DNA of 19,755 nt from Butyriboletus loyo (Eukaryota; Basidiomycota; Agaricomycetes; Boletales; Boletaceae). The stretch is from assembly GCA_038093515.1 (NCBI GenBank), contig JBBPSI010000354.1, positions 1-19,755 of the forward strand, written 5' to 3'. Of the stretch, positions 1-9,569 are shown in pieces. A program made the position numbers and the translations under genes. The notes below the pieces were generated by a model. That model made no database searches. It had not been told where the DNA came from and worked only from the letters and a program-made list of their open reading frames with translations. Within the stretch, counting starts at the first letter, position 1. Each line of letters starts with the position of its first letter.

Positions 1-760
1 TGACCCTGTGTGATTGGATGCCCCTAGAGTGGGCCCAAGGCATAATATGTACCTATAAGTATGGTTGGGCCAGAATATGATGTATGTACATAGTTTATGG
101 ATGGGCCTGTAGAAATGAACATAAGTGAGGATGGAGACTTATGGAATGGGCCCAAAGGAAGGTTATGATGGGTAAACCATGTTGAAACGGTAGTGTTCTA
201 TTTCTGTATTTCACTTACAGCCACTACGTTTCTAGACTGGTCTATATGACATCATTGTCTAGATCTAGTCACGCTTATCACATTACAAATAGCTCTTATT
301 ATGCTATTGGATGATATGCTTAGTCTTATCTCTTATCTCTATCATATTGTCATGTATTTCATACTATACCTTATAAAGGTACTATACAGAACATAAGTAC
401 AAACACTCATGTACTGTATATAAGACAGCCCTTATGGCTTGTCGCTTTTCTCTAGATCTTTCAGTTCTATCATCACTACTGCGATATCTCTAAGTTGAGC
501 CTTGCTCCTTATACTCTGTTTGTGATACTCTCACTCTTGTATTATCAGTGAGTCTTTCCACTGATAGGTTTACCCTTGCATCCTTCGTTGCCCTCGGTGC
601 GCCTGCTCGGACTTTACCAATTCTGAAAAACCAATACTGTCAGTTAGGCCCAAGGACAAGGATCTGATCTGTGGTGGTGAGATTGGGCCAATGGGAGTGG
701 GTCAGCCTAGTGTAGAAAGGGTGCATGTGAGGATGTACTGAAGGTACTCACTTGGTTGGT
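1..760. other. Unassigned AT-rich sequence with an LTR-like promoter region
   Basis: No open frame of useful length is seen on either strand. The stretch holds a TATA-like box at 417-424 followed by a pyrimidine-rich run, the usual look of the promoter and R/U5 part of a fungal LTR. The core TGGGCC or a close variant recurs near 30, 64, 99, 148, 644 and 684, so the two ends of the stretch may be parts of one repeat. I found no TG...CA boundary pair and no target duplication, so no element is delimited. It may be LTR sequence or intergenic DNA that received the insertions to its right. Confidence 0.3.
417..424 (+). promoter_or_regulatory. TATA-like box
   Basis: The sequence TATATAAG is followed by a C/T-rich downstream region, as in an LTR promoter. 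No gene start is seen downstream in this window. The call rests on the motif alone. Confidence 0.3.
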
Positions 761-904
761 TGTTAGAGACTTGCTGTAGTGCACAACATGGTGTAAGAAT
801 AAGATTGATTAGAACTCAGATTAGCTGAGTTTGAAGTACATATATGGTCTGACTACACATGTTATGTAATCAGTATATTATATAATTCTAATATATGTTC
901 AACA
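761..904 (-). mobile_element. Possible short Copia-type LTR
   Basis: The 144 bp segment starts TGTTAGAGAC and ends TTCAACA, so it has TGTT...AACA ends like an LTR. Read on the minus strand it is directly preceded by the purine tract ATGGGGAAG, which would be a polypurine tract next to a 3' LTR. That sets the orientation as minus. No target duplication is seen and no coding sequence of this element is recognisable, so the Copia assignment is a guess from general appearance. Confidence 0.35.
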
Positions 905-1067
905 CTTCCCCATGCTAAGCATCACTCATAAGAGGTGCACAAGCAACAAAGAGATTGGTGCATAGTAATATGCACTCATGTTGGTTCAAGCATATAGGTG
1001 CTAAAAAGCACACTAAGTGAGTGGCAGGTACAGAGGATTGCACACTATATAATGTTAATAAGTTAAC
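905..1067 (-). mobile_element. Probable internal remnant of the minus-strand element
   Basis: This stretch lies between the purine tract next to the possible LTR and the first codons of the E2 integrase. It has no usable open frame. Its right edge is placed at about 1067 because integrase-like codons start there. No terminal repeat or duplication marks that edge, so the element was probably truncated on this side. Confidence 0.25.
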
Positions 1068-1327
1068 CACTCCCCCCCTCTTTAGGATATGATTCAGTCA
1101 TGGTTGTGGTAGACCATGGGCTTATGAAGGGGGTAATTTATTCTCCTTGCAACAAAGACATTGACACAGCAGGAGTTGCTAAGCTATTTTTCAAGACCGT
1201 CTTCCTCCAATTTGGCCTTCACTCCTGATGCATCTCCGACTGCAGTCCTCAGTTTGCCTCTGCCTTTGCCAGAGAACTCACAAGGCTCCTTGACTATGAC
1301 CTCACCCTCTTCTCTGTGTACCATCCT
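1068..1327 (+). pseudogene. E2 integrase catalytic core, first part
   Basis: Read in frame, this gives the first half of a retroviral-type DDE integrase core. It includes a VVVDHGL block containing the first catalytic aspartate, a PCNKDID block, and the segment that normally carries the second aspartate (SDRGPQF in relatives). Here that last motif reads SDCSPQF, as expected from CpG changes of an Arg and a Gly codon. The codon at 1226-1228 is TGA where relatives have Arg. The frame runs into the first letters of the YHPQTDG motif, where a solo B LTR is inserted. The enzyme would join element cDNA to host DNA in the nucleus, but this copy is dead. Confidence 0.82.
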
Positions 1328-1755
1328 TGTTACGCTGGGCGCTAACAACTAGAACAGCGAGGAGGCACTCAAGAGTAGCCTCAGGACTCTGGAAACGGTT
1401 CTGGGAGAAGTCTCAGACTATGTCTTAGTGCTCGCACTAAGAGTCTGGAGTGAAACTAATTGCTAGCAGGTATCTGTGTAGAACTAGATAATGTACATGG
1501 GTGTAAAGACAGAGTCTTTATACTACTGGGGTCTGCGCACAGACCATGCTCCCTAATCGAGTTGTGAGAGTGAAAATACAAACGAGGAAAAGATACTCTA
1601 GAATGTTCCAGAGTGTGAAGGAAAGCGCGTCTGTGTGCGAGAATTGATGACTAAGCTGGAACAGTTGTTACTGTTCAAAGGGAACTAGCAAAAGGCTAGG
1701 TGAATGTAGTAGTCCCAACGGTAAGGGAGAGAAAAAGTAAGCCACTACTGTAACA
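1328..1755 (-). mobile_element. Family B solo LTR inserted in E2 integrase
   Basis: This is a 428 bp LTR in reverse orientation, starting TGTTACGCTGGGCGC and ending CTGTAACA on the plus strand. It is flanked by the direct duplication ATCCT (1323-1327 and 1756-1760). Excision of the LTR with one duplication copy rebuilds the integrase YHPQTDG codons exactly. It shares the TTTATACTACTGGGGTCTGCG promoter block, split here only by small changes, with the B copies at 13272, 15240 and 19262. A degraded heat-shock element lies at 1596-1613. There is no internal sequence, so it is a solo LTR left by LTR-LTR recombination. Confidence 0.94.
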
Positions 1756-2226
1756 ATCCTCAGACTGACGGTGAAACTGAACATGTCAATCAGGAGTTAG
1801 CAATGTACCTGAGGATTTTCTGTGATGGCCATCCGGAATGATGGGCCAAGCTACTCCCCATGGCCAAGTTCTCCCACAACTCGATGACCCACTCCTCAAC
1901 AAATGTGACTCCTTTCTCATTAATGGTCAGGTATGAACTGAGGTCTTATCTTCCAATCGGAAAGATGTTCCTCCCTGCCCTCAAGTCCAGGCTTTTGGAA
2001 CTCACTGGAGCCTGAATGGAAGCCCTAGAAGCCCACATAAAGGTGCAACAACTAATGAAGGAACGGGTCTTGTCCAAGTTCCACCTGTGGAAAGTTGGAG
2101 ATAAAGTTTGGCTCGAAGGGCGCAACCTAAGGCTCAGGTACCTGTCAAAGAAACTCGCCCCAAGATGGGAAGGACCATTTGAGATCACACAGGTTGTCTC
2201 TCCTGTGGCATATAAACTCCGATTAC
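1756..2226 (+). pseudogene. E2 integrase, second part and C-terminal region
   Basis: This continues the integrase from the [10 protein letters not shown] motif, whose final glutamate is the third catalytic residue of the DDE triad. It runs through a WAKLLP-AKF block, a basic linker, and the KVGDKVWLEG and APRWEGPFEI blocks typical of the integrase C-terminal domain of chromoviruses. Stops occur at 1839-1841 and 2013-2015, both TGA. The second fits a former CGA Arg codon, the first probably does too. The frame is cut at 2226 by E1 and resumes at 10095 in the same codon phase once E1 and one ATTAC copy are removed. Confidence 0.85.
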
Positions 2227-2746
2227 TGTTGCAAAGGCAATGTGCAGTCGAATGCTAGCATGTAGTACCAAGCCACAAGCGGTCCACAACAGTTGCAGGT
2301 ATACACAAGTACCTGGCAGGTATGAAACTGGAGCTTCAACTTAATCCTCAACTGTTGCCAGCGAATAGACAAGTGGTTAAAACTAGGGAATCCTAGTCTA
2401 ACCACGAGCCTTTATATATTATACAGAGATGCGCACAGACCATGCTGTGCGTGAGATGAACTACTATACATGGCTAGACTAAAGAAGAGAAGCGCAACGG
2501 TGATTAACCACGCAAGGCGCGGGGATCAAAAAGAAGAGAAGTAAATGGAGATTAAATACATGTGTCATGACGTCATAGAGTCTAGGCCTGGTCTAGGCCA
2601 TGACATCATATGCTTAGTCAGCAGGAGATCACATGTAAGTTCCCACGATCACGTGCACTATGTCACGTGACCTTTGAAAGTGAAGTTGGAATGAAACGAC
2701 TAAGTCCAAAGTTCAAAGTGTACAAATAAATGTTATGATTATAACA
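2227..2746 (-). repeat. E1 3' LTR (family A1)
   Basis: The 520 bp repeat reads TGTTATAATCATAACA at its 5' end on the minus strand and ends TTTGCAACA. It matches the E1 5' LTR at 9570-10089 along its whole length, including A1 markers absent from A2. It contains the TATA box, the GGTCTGTGCGCA block, two CRE-like sites and CACGTG motifs. It directly follows the polypurine tract. Confidence 0.95.
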
Positions 2747-2757
2747 CTTCCCCCCCC
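2747..2757 (-). other. E1 polypurine tract
   Basis: On the minus strand this is an uninterrupted G run followed by AAG, directly upstream of the 3' LTR. Such a tract resists RNase H and primes plus-strand DNA synthesis in LTR retrotransposons. The pol stop codon (2757-2759) overlaps its first base, so family A has no room for a downstream ORF, unlike family B. Confidence 0.85.
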
Positions 2758-3308
2758 TAGGACTTGTATTCCAGACGAGTTCCTGAATAAGAGGTTCCGT
2801 GTTCCGGACCAAATTCCTTAAATAAGGAAGAGAATTCCAATAGAGATAGGCCTCGAAGAGGACGAGGGGCGGATGGGTGGGCCTGGTGGTAATCGCGGAT
2901 GATGTCTTGTGAGTTACTCAGATTTGATACTGGCTCCCATGTTCTGTCCGTTTCGTCGTATCCCCTCCAATGCACTAGGTACTCTAATTGCTTACGTTTC
3001 ATCCGGGAGGTGACAATGTAATCCACCTCAAATTCCACGTAACCTTCGTCCGTGACTTTGACTGGGTCAGGACGTAAAACCGGTTGCCCTGCTAGGGTTT
3101 CCCGATAAGGTTTAACACGTGAAATGTTAACTACCGGATGTATACGCATGCTGCTCGGCAGCTGCAATTCCACAGCATTGGGTTTGAGTGATTTGATCTT
3201 GTATGGACCAATCCAACGCTGTGTGAGTTTTCGTGCAGTATACGGTAACTTCAAGTTTTCCGTAGACAACCACACTCTATCTCCAATTTTGTAATCGGGC
3301 GCAGCCGA
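2757..3308 (-). pseudogene. E1 pol, integrase C-terminal region and chromodomain
   Basis: This is the last part of pol, in frame with the preceding integrase after a TGA at 3309-3311. It starts with the GDRVWLSTENL and QRWIGPYKI blocks of the integrase C-terminal domain, followed by a HPVVNISRVKPY block. A chromodomain follows: an FEVDYIV strand, then VHWRGYDETDRTWEP with the aromatic residues that form the methyl-lysine cage. In chromoviruses this domain binds methylated histone H3 and steers integration into heterochromatin. The protein ends at TAG 2757-2759. The segment itself has no further stop. Confidence 0.93.
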
Positions 3309-4043
3309 TCATCTATTATCGGCCTGCGATACCATTCGCTTTCTAGCTTCTTCTAACGCTTCTTTAACTTCTGCGTGTGCTTTCCCAGCAGAACATGTGA
3401 AATCTCCAGCTAGCGTATTTGAAGATTTTTCGAAACTGACTCGGGGATAATAGTTACGAGTAATAGAGAATGGAATAGTACCTGTGGCAGTGGTAAGGGA
3501 ATTATTATGATTAAACTGGGCGATCTTGATCCAATCGGCCCACGTTTCTTGTTTTTTCGCCACATAGGTACGTAAATATTGTTCCATTTCCCTATTTATC
3601 CGTTCGGTTTGACCATCGGTTTGAGGATGATATGCCGTTGAGATTTTCTGGGAAATGCCAAGAAGCTTGCAAAGCTCTGTGGTAAAGTCTGATACAAATT
3701 GTGGACCTCGGTCCGAAACTATAGAAATAGGAAGTCCATGAATACACCAAACATTGTCTCTAAATATAATTGCTAACTCCTTAGAAGAGGTAGTCGTCTT
3801 ACAAGGGACGTAAACGACTTCTTTGGAGAAGCGATCTACTATCGTACAAATGGCATCGAAGCCGTTCGAAAGAGGAAGTCCGGTAACGAAATCTACAGAT
3901 ATATCTTCCCAAGGGTGACTAGCCGAAGGAAGTGGTAATATTTTACCTGCCGGTGCATTTTGCTTACCCTTCGTGAGGGCGCACGCTTGGCAAGATTCTA
4001 CATATCGTTTAACGTCCTTTGTGACTCCTGGCCACATGAAGTG
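3309..4043 (-). pseudogene. E1 pol, integrase catalytic core
   Basis: The segment starts after an in-frame TGA (4044-4046) with HFMWPGVTKDV and the CQAC pair of the zinc-binding HHCC domain. It contains all three catalytic acidic residues: Asp in the VDFVTGLP block, Asp in SDRGPQF, and Glu in the TDGQTERINREMEQ block. It ends at TGA 3309-3311. Both TGA codons sit where Arg is expected, so each is readable as CGA to TGA. The enzyme would insert element cDNA into the genome. The active site looks intact, but the protein cannot be made in full without readthrough. Confidence 0.93.
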
Positions 4044-6272
4044 TCATGTGAGAAGGTGAGCCATACGGGCTTGACCTGAGTGTCCGGCTATTGGAGAATC
4101 CTGACATATTTTAAGTAAATCTATTCTAAGTGCTTCAGGCACAAAGACTTTTTTCTTTTCATTAATAAATACAGATTGTTCTGAATCATAATAGAATCCT
4201 GGGTATTCTTTTGTTTTTTCTTTTTCTGATTCTTTTTGTAATGTATCGTAAAAGGAAGAGGAAAGAGAAACTTTATTAAGAAAAAGGTTCAGGGGAAGTA
4301 CCGTAATATTGGTATTATGGTCCATGACGGCATCACTGTGGTCTGCTCGACACGATAACACATCTGCTCTGCCATTGGTTGAGCCTGGTTTATAAACAAA
4401 TAAATAATTGAATTCTTGAAGAAGTGCGTGCCATCTTGCTTGTCTCCCAGACAGCGTCTGCGGCTTCTTCCAGTATTCTAGGTTTTTGTGATCGGTCCAG
4501 ATTTCAAATCCTTCTCGACCAATAAGATAATGGCGCCACTCTTCTAGTGCATGGATAACTGCCAATAGTTCTTTGTTGTAAATTGGGTAATTCCTTTCGG
4601 CAGCATCAAAGGAATGTGACAAAAAGGCACAGGGTCGCCACAGGTTGTCTGATCCTTTTACGGAAAGAACTGCACCAACCACTATATCTGAGGCATCCAT
4701 TTCTACCCACATCTCCTTGTCATGATCTGGGTAGGCTAAAAGTGGAGCTAAAGTGAACTTTTTCTTTAGTGTGTCAAATGCTCTTTGTTCGTCTAAGCCC
4801 CATTTGAAAGGGGTGTCCTTTTTTGTTAGGTTGTTAAGGGGTTGGGCAATCTCCGAGAAACCCTCAATAAATCTGCGGTAATAGTTGCATAATCCTAGAA
4901 ACGCTTGAACCTGCTTTAGACATGAGGGCATAGGCCAGTCTCGGATGGCATCTGTCTTCTTCGACTGCATTTCAATGCCGTTTCGAGATACAACCATACC
5001 CAAAAAGTCCACTTTATCTGAAGAGAATATGCATTTCTCTGGTTTTACAAATAAATTGTTTTCTCGAAGGCGTTGGAGTACTTCTTTGACTTTCTCTTCA
5101 TGCTCGGCCCTCATTTTTCCTTTTGTGAATATCATAACATCGTCGATATAAATAATGACACAGGCATACATATTATTGAAGATGTCGTTCATCATGTTCT
5201 GGAATGTAGGAGGGGAATTGGTAAGTCTGAAGTACATGACCATGGGTTCGTAGGCTCCAATGGGTGTGACAAATGCCACTTTCCACTCATCACCTTCTTT
5301 GATACAAATATTATTGAATCCCCATCTGAGATCCAACACTGTGAAGATGTCGGCCCCTTTCAGCCGATCAATCAACTGTGGAATCAGGGGTAACGGGTAA
5401 CCGTTTTTAATGGTTCCGTCATTTAAATAATGATAGTCCATAACGAGTCGCTTATCTCCAGTCTTTTTTGGAATAAAGAACACAGGAGCCGTCTGAGGTG
5501 ACTTGGACAGTCTTATGTAACCCTTTTTGAGTTCTTTTTCCACAAAACCTCGGATTTGTTCTTGTTCTTGTTCAGTCATAGGAATAACGTGACCCTTTTT
5601 TGGTATGAAATCAGGTTTGAGATCTATTGCGTGATCCCATGGTTTCCTCTCAGGCATCCTAGCTGCCTCGTCCTCGGAGAACACATCTAAATAGTTGTGG
5701 TAGACCTCGGGTACCTTTCCAGCAACCTCTGGTTCTATAGTACAGCAAGAAGTTACGTTTGAAGATGAAATAGAGTCTCTGATAACACTACAGTAAGGTG
5801 AACAATGATTAAATTTAATGGTTTTAAAACACCAATCAATGTCTGGGTTATGATGAGCAAACCAATCGTAATCAATAATCATTTGATAAGAACCAAGAAG
5901 AGAGACGTAAGCCTCAATTGATTCGTGGTGCCCATCAATTTCCATAAATAGGTAGGCTTTGTGCATAATGCGACCTATGGCTCCTTTAGAGCTGTCTGCA
6001 TTGATAACCTCCATGGAACGTTCTAATGGTACAGTGTCTATTTTTCTCGTATCGCAATAATTTTTGTCAATGAAGGTATTGACCGCTCCCATATCCAGCA
6101 AAGCTTTAAGCAAACGAGTTCGCCAAGTAGCGTTTGACTGGTAGGTGATTTTCACCACCGGGGAGTAATCTCCACCAAACATTAAAGAAGATTTAGGGGA
6201 TTTATAATTAGAAGGGGATGGAGATGAAATCAGAGATCTGGTTTTCATTTGTCTCAAAAGAGAATTAAGCAT
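4044..6272 (-). pseudogene. E1 pol, protease, reverse transcriptase and RNase H
   Basis: This 742-codon open stretch holds the aspartic protease, RT and RNase H. The protease motif reads LLDMGA (Asp at residue 60), where the family has DSGA or DTGA. ACG to ATG would explain the Met. In RT the first catalytic Asp is at residue 314 (TVLDLRWG) and YIDD is at 375-378. The FGLTNSPATFQ motif of relatives is FRLTNSPPTFQ here. RNase H shows the DASD, KELLAV, TDHKNL and RADVLS motifs. The zinc-binding part of integrase starts at the C-terminus, with a Gln in KICQDSPIAGH where relatives usually have His. The ATG at 6272 is internal to the pol frame and probably not the real start. Confidence 0.95.
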
Positions 6273-6587
6273 GCTTTTGTGCGCTGCGCTCCTGTCAGGA
6301 GATGCTCTTTCGAGTTTTTATATGGATAAATTGTTTGATTTGATACATGAATCAAGGAATTCGTCCTCCTCACAATCAATCAAACCAGGAACATCCATGC
6401 TTACATCCGGAGACGAATTTGTGAATACTGATCCAATCGAAAGTTTAGATTCAGATGGTATGTAAGAATATTCATCAGTGTCTACGGAATAGTCCACAGA
6501 TGTAGATAGAGTGGCGAAAGAATTTGAAAATGAAAGAGAAACATTGTTCAGTCCTCCAGATACCCCTACATTGGAAGACTTCTTTAT
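6273..6587 (-). pseudogene. E1 pol, N-terminal linker after the frameshift
   Basis: This is the pol frame from the codon following the proposed -1 shift to the Met at 6272. It is rich in Ser, Asp and Glu (for example SVDTDEYSYIPSESKL) and has no recognised domain, as is common for the segment between nucleocapsid and protease. One stop, TAA at 6318-6320, interrupts it. The frame matches pol exactly: the distance from 6587 to 6272 is a multiple of three. Confidence 0.75.
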
Positions 6588-6593
6588 TTTAAA
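6584..6593 (-). promoter_or_regulatory. Probable -1 ribosomal frameshift site between gag and pol
   Basis: On the minus strand gag ends TCT TTA AAA TAA. The heptamer TTTAAAA (6587-6593) fits the X XXY YYZ slippery pattern in the gag phase and abuts the gag stop. Pol lies in the -1 frame from exactly this point. This would set a low ratio of Gag-Pol to Gag. I did not identify a downstream stem-loop or pseudoknot. Confidence 0.65.
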
Positions 6594-7137
6594 GACTGTG
6601 AGGCCTTTTCCTTTGCTTTGCAAGCGAAGACATCTGCCCAATAGGCACGTGCATCATCTCCCATGTAAGCAGCACATTGGGAGGTTTCTTGTGGCGGTGC
6701 TCCAACCGCTGGTGGTGCTGGTAACGGCCTTGACTGATAAGCAGAATTAGGAGGGGTTACCTCCGCGGAATTAATTTGAACCCATCCTTGGATGTAGGTT
6801 CCGTCAGTTTGTTGTATCCACTGCTGCCTTACTTTTGGACATGGCATGGTTCCAGATTTATTCCGATGGTTCAGGTTCTGGGGGCAGTTAGGGCGGATGT
6901 GTCCGGCTTGCCCACAGCCGAAACATGTTCTGGTCTCAGGGCCAGATTGCTGGGTGGATAAATCCATTGGGGCTCCACGGCCCGGTTGAGTTCTGACTGG
7001 TGTGAAGCCGGGAGGTGGTCCTTTTGGGTGAGGGTAGCCTCTTTGGGGTTACTGCATATACGGCTTCCATTGCCACACTTGCCCCATGCCTCTCTCTGCA
7101 TACATTTGTTCGAAGGACCTTCCTGTCCTCCGGAACT
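6584..7137 (-). pseudogene. E1 gag, 3' part with zinc knuckle
   Basis: This is the C-terminal part of Gag, downstream of the nested solo LTRs. It has an Arg/Gly/Pro-rich stretch, then the nucleocapsid knuckle CFGCGQAGHIRPNC (CX2CX4HX4C), then a Gln/Pro-rich tail ending at TAA 6584-6586. The knuckle binds element RNA during packaging. A premature TAA sits at 7049-7051, where CAA is the likely ancestor. Joining to the 5' part at 8163 is in frame once 7138-8167 is removed. That gives a Gag of about 403 codons with two stops. Confidence 0.9.
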
Positions 7138-8162
7138 TGTTATAATCATATCTCTTATAACTGTTACGCAAGCAACGCACGGTCGAATGCCAGTACAAAT
7201 ACTCTGTCACACAGGGTCCACCACAGTTGCTGCGCTACACAAAGCACAGGCAAGATATGATCAAGGAGTCTTAGCTTAATCCTCAACTGTTGCCAGCAAA
7301 TAGACAAGTGGTTAAAACTAGGGAATCCTAGTCTAACCACGAGCCTTTATATATTGTACAGAGATGCGCACAGACCATGCTGTGCATGAGATGAACTACT
7401 ATACATGGATAGATTAAAGAAGAGAAGCGCAACGGTGATTAACCACACGAGGCGCGGGGATCATAAAGAAGAGAAGTAAACGGAGATTAAATACATGTGT
7501 TGTGACATCATAGAGTCTAGGCCTGGTCTAGGCCATGACATCATATGCTTAGTCAGCAAGGGATCACATGTAAGTTCCCACGATCATGTGTGCTATGTCA
7601 CGTGACCTTTGAAAGTGAAATTGACTAAGTCCGAATTGAAAGTGTACGAAGTATTCAAAGTGTACGAGTAAAATGTTATGATTATAACAATAACCATCTT
7701 TCTACGTTTGGACTTCATCATATTTCTCTTTCAAAGGTCACGTGACTCAACACACATGATCGTGGGATTATACATGTGACCAGGCTGACTAAGCATATGA
7801 TGTCATGGTCCAGACTGACCTAGACTCTATGACATCACGCCTCATGTATTTAATCTCCGTTTACTTTTCTTCTTTTTTGATTGCTGTCGACTTCTATTTT
7901 AATCTCTGTCGACCCTGGCTTCTTCGCATATGTACATGTATAGTAACTAGTCTCACGCACTGCTTGGTCTGTGCGCGTTTCCCTGTAATATATAAAGGCT
8001 CATGGTTTGGGCTAGGATTCCCTAGCTTTAACCACTTGTCTTATTCACTGGCAACAGTTGAGAGATTAAGGCTAAGAGCTATTCCTCATTACCTTGCCAG
8101 TTACTGTGTATAACTGCAATAGTCACAGAACTTTGTGTGTGATAACTCTTGTTGTCGCAACA
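7138..8162 (+). mobile_element. Family A2 solo LTR in E1 gag, itself interrupted
   Basis: The outer LTR occupies 7138-7161 and 7695-8162, about 492 bp without its own insertion. It begins TGTTATAATC and ends in the short hairpin TGTTGTCGCAACA (8150-8162). The duplication GAACT (7133-7137 and 8163-8167) flanks it, and its removal restores the gag reading frame. It carries CACGTG, a TATA box near 7989 and the AGCTTTAACCA segment that pairs with the A2 primer site. Sequence details match the A2 LTR at 13097 and not E1. Confidence 0.93.
7162..7689 (-). mobile_element. Family A1 solo LTR nested in the A2 solo LTR
   Basis: This 528 bp LTR in minus orientation starts TGTTACGCAAGC and ends ATTATAACA on the plus strand. 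It is flanked by ATAAC at 7157-7161 and 7690-7694. It is inserted 24 bp inside the left end of the A2 solo LTR. Its promoter block is nearly identical to the E1 LTRs. It has no internal sequence. It is the fourth level of nesting: E2, E1, A2 LTR, A1 LTR. Confidence 0.94.
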
Positions 8163-8825
8163 GAACTCTTCTACCAGGAGATTGAAGTCCTCCAGGACAT
8201 CCTCTGAGCATGACAAAAATACTTGTTTGTAGATTTCGTACTTTACTGCCCACTTAAGAAGTTCGATGGCATGCTTGGGCTTGCACTCCGATTGCCGATA
8301 GAGGACTTTAAAATGTTCCAGGAAGACGTCAATTTGTTGCTGGCCCTGTGTGAGAGTGGCCAACTTCCTTAGTGCCTGGTGTGTCAGCACATCAATCTGG
8401 AAATGGCCCCTGATCATGGCCTGCAGGTAGTCCCATTCGGGCCATGCCTGATCCTGCATTCTTCCTTTGGATCTATCGAGTGGATCTATGTATTTCTCCT
8501 CTGCTGAGACGTAATCCTCCAGGACAAGTTGAGAAAAGTCCTGGCCCTTGCCCTTAATGCGGCTAAGAACAGCCACTGTTCAGAGTTTGTCAGTTTTCCA
8601 GATGTTGACAGACACCCAGACTTTGAGGGAAGTCCACCAATGGTGGAACTTTTCTCTGTCGCTGTCCCATTCTCCTTGTTGATCTTTTTCCAACCACTGC
8701 GCAAAGAGGGCATGCAAGGTCTGGTCGTCATAGGTGGGGGCGGCAGGGACATAGTCGGTAGGAGCGGGGGTGTAGGATGGACCAGGGTCTGACATCCTTT
8801 TCTGGTCGTCGTCTGGGAAATCCAT
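8163..8825 (-). pseudogene. E1 gag, 5' part (capsid region)
   Basis: This is the N-terminal and capsid-like part of Gag from ATG 8825. An acidic, Pro-rich start (SDPGPSYTPAPTDYVPAAP) is followed by a helical Retrotrans_gag-like region with WLEKDQQGEWDSDREKF and the block WPEWDYLQAMIRGHF. A TGA at 8580-8582 stands where Arg (CGA) is likely. The frame continues to LLVEEF, where the A2 solo LTR is inserted. Gag would form the virus-like particle in the cytoplasm. An alternative start is the ATG at 8795. The preceding minus-strand sequence is the element leader. Confidence 0.9.
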
Positions 8826-9556
8826 AGAATATTCAGAACCCAGTTTGGTAAACAGTAAAAAGAAGTTGGGGGCAGAGGAAAGGGGATGATTCTTGAATCT
8901 TCTTTGGCAACCTTTTCTTTGGCTGAACCGGCTTCTTCGGCAAAGAAAATAAAGGAAAGCTACAAGTTATAAAGACCCTTACTGTCTCCTATCTTCCAAG
9001 GTGACTCTGGGGGACTCTACAACAAGTAGAACATAAAAAGTATTTTTTCGAACGGAGGTAGTATCTCCGACGAAGCTTTGTCCTGTAATGGACGAGAACT
9101 GGTAAAGACCTAGTTACAACTAATTGACAAATTTTGAATATTTTTTCTAGGTTCTACCTCCCATGTTACCACAGGGACTATGATTGGGGAATAGCTCAGC
9201 CAATGGGATTTGGGGGTCCCAAAGTCGCTCTTTGCAAACAAGGCACGACCCTTGCACAGAATATCAACTCCAAGGGAGTGACTTCGAATGAATTTGTTGC
9301 AAGTGCTATGATGAGTCAAAATCTACCCTTCCAAGGGGTTCCCCTAAAAGCAGCGGGGGCAATCAGAAATGAAATCTGCTGAATGTGCAGTAACGGCTCT
9401 AAACCCTGAGCACCGGGTTATCCCGTAAGAGGGAAGTTCTGCTCCATCAAGTGGAGGCCTACTGGAAGTGTGGATAAGGGAAATGAAACAGGTATGCTAT
9501 TGGCCAAATGCCGACAAGCACGCTACCCCTACCCTGGGGACCAGGTGTGTATCTGA
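8826..9556 (-). other. E1 5' leader
   Basis: This untranslated stretch of about 730 nt lies between the primer site and gag. It is shared with the A2 leader (14041-15239): both have the conserved blocks GGGACCCCCAAATCCC, GTCCCTGTGGTAAC and GGGAGGTAGAA. Near its gag end the minus strand repeats GCCRAAGAA about three times (8899-8945). A 69-codon open frame at 9110-9319 is not kept in the A2 leader, so I treat it as non-coding. Packaging and priming signals are expected here. Confidence 0.75.
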
Positions 9557-9567
9557 AGTTTTAACCA
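9557..9567 (-). promoter_or_regulatory. E1 primer-binding site, self-complementary to the LTR
   Basis: On the minus strand this reads TGGTTAAAACT, starting 2 nt after the 5' LTR. It is the exact reverse complement of AGTTTTAACCA in the same LTR (9717-9727), about 34 nt downstream of the TATA box. The match of 11 nt and its place at the expected mRNA 5' end point to Tf1-type self-priming and not a tRNA primer. The A2 element has the same arrangement with a compensating base change. Confidence 0.75.
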
Positions 9568-9569
9568 AG

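Noticed and set aside
1161..1352. Short plus-strand ORF near the first integrase part
   Set aside because: It is out of frame with the integrase and runs into the B solo LTR, so it is a shadow.
2747..2757. C run as an assembly artefact
   Set aside because: A G-rich tract is expected at this place, next to the 3' LTR, as a polypurine tract.
4945..5393. Plus-strand ORFs over the E1 RT region
   Set aside because: They are antisense shadows of RT, which shows clear motifs on the minus strand.
9110..9319. 69-codon ORF in the E1 leader
   Set aside because: The equivalent A2 leader has stops in this frame, so there is no support for coding.
9557..9567. Initiator-Met tRNA primer site in E1
   Set aside because: The sequence after TGG does not follow the usual iMet complement (TGGTAGC). 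The match to the LTR itself is exact over 11 nt.
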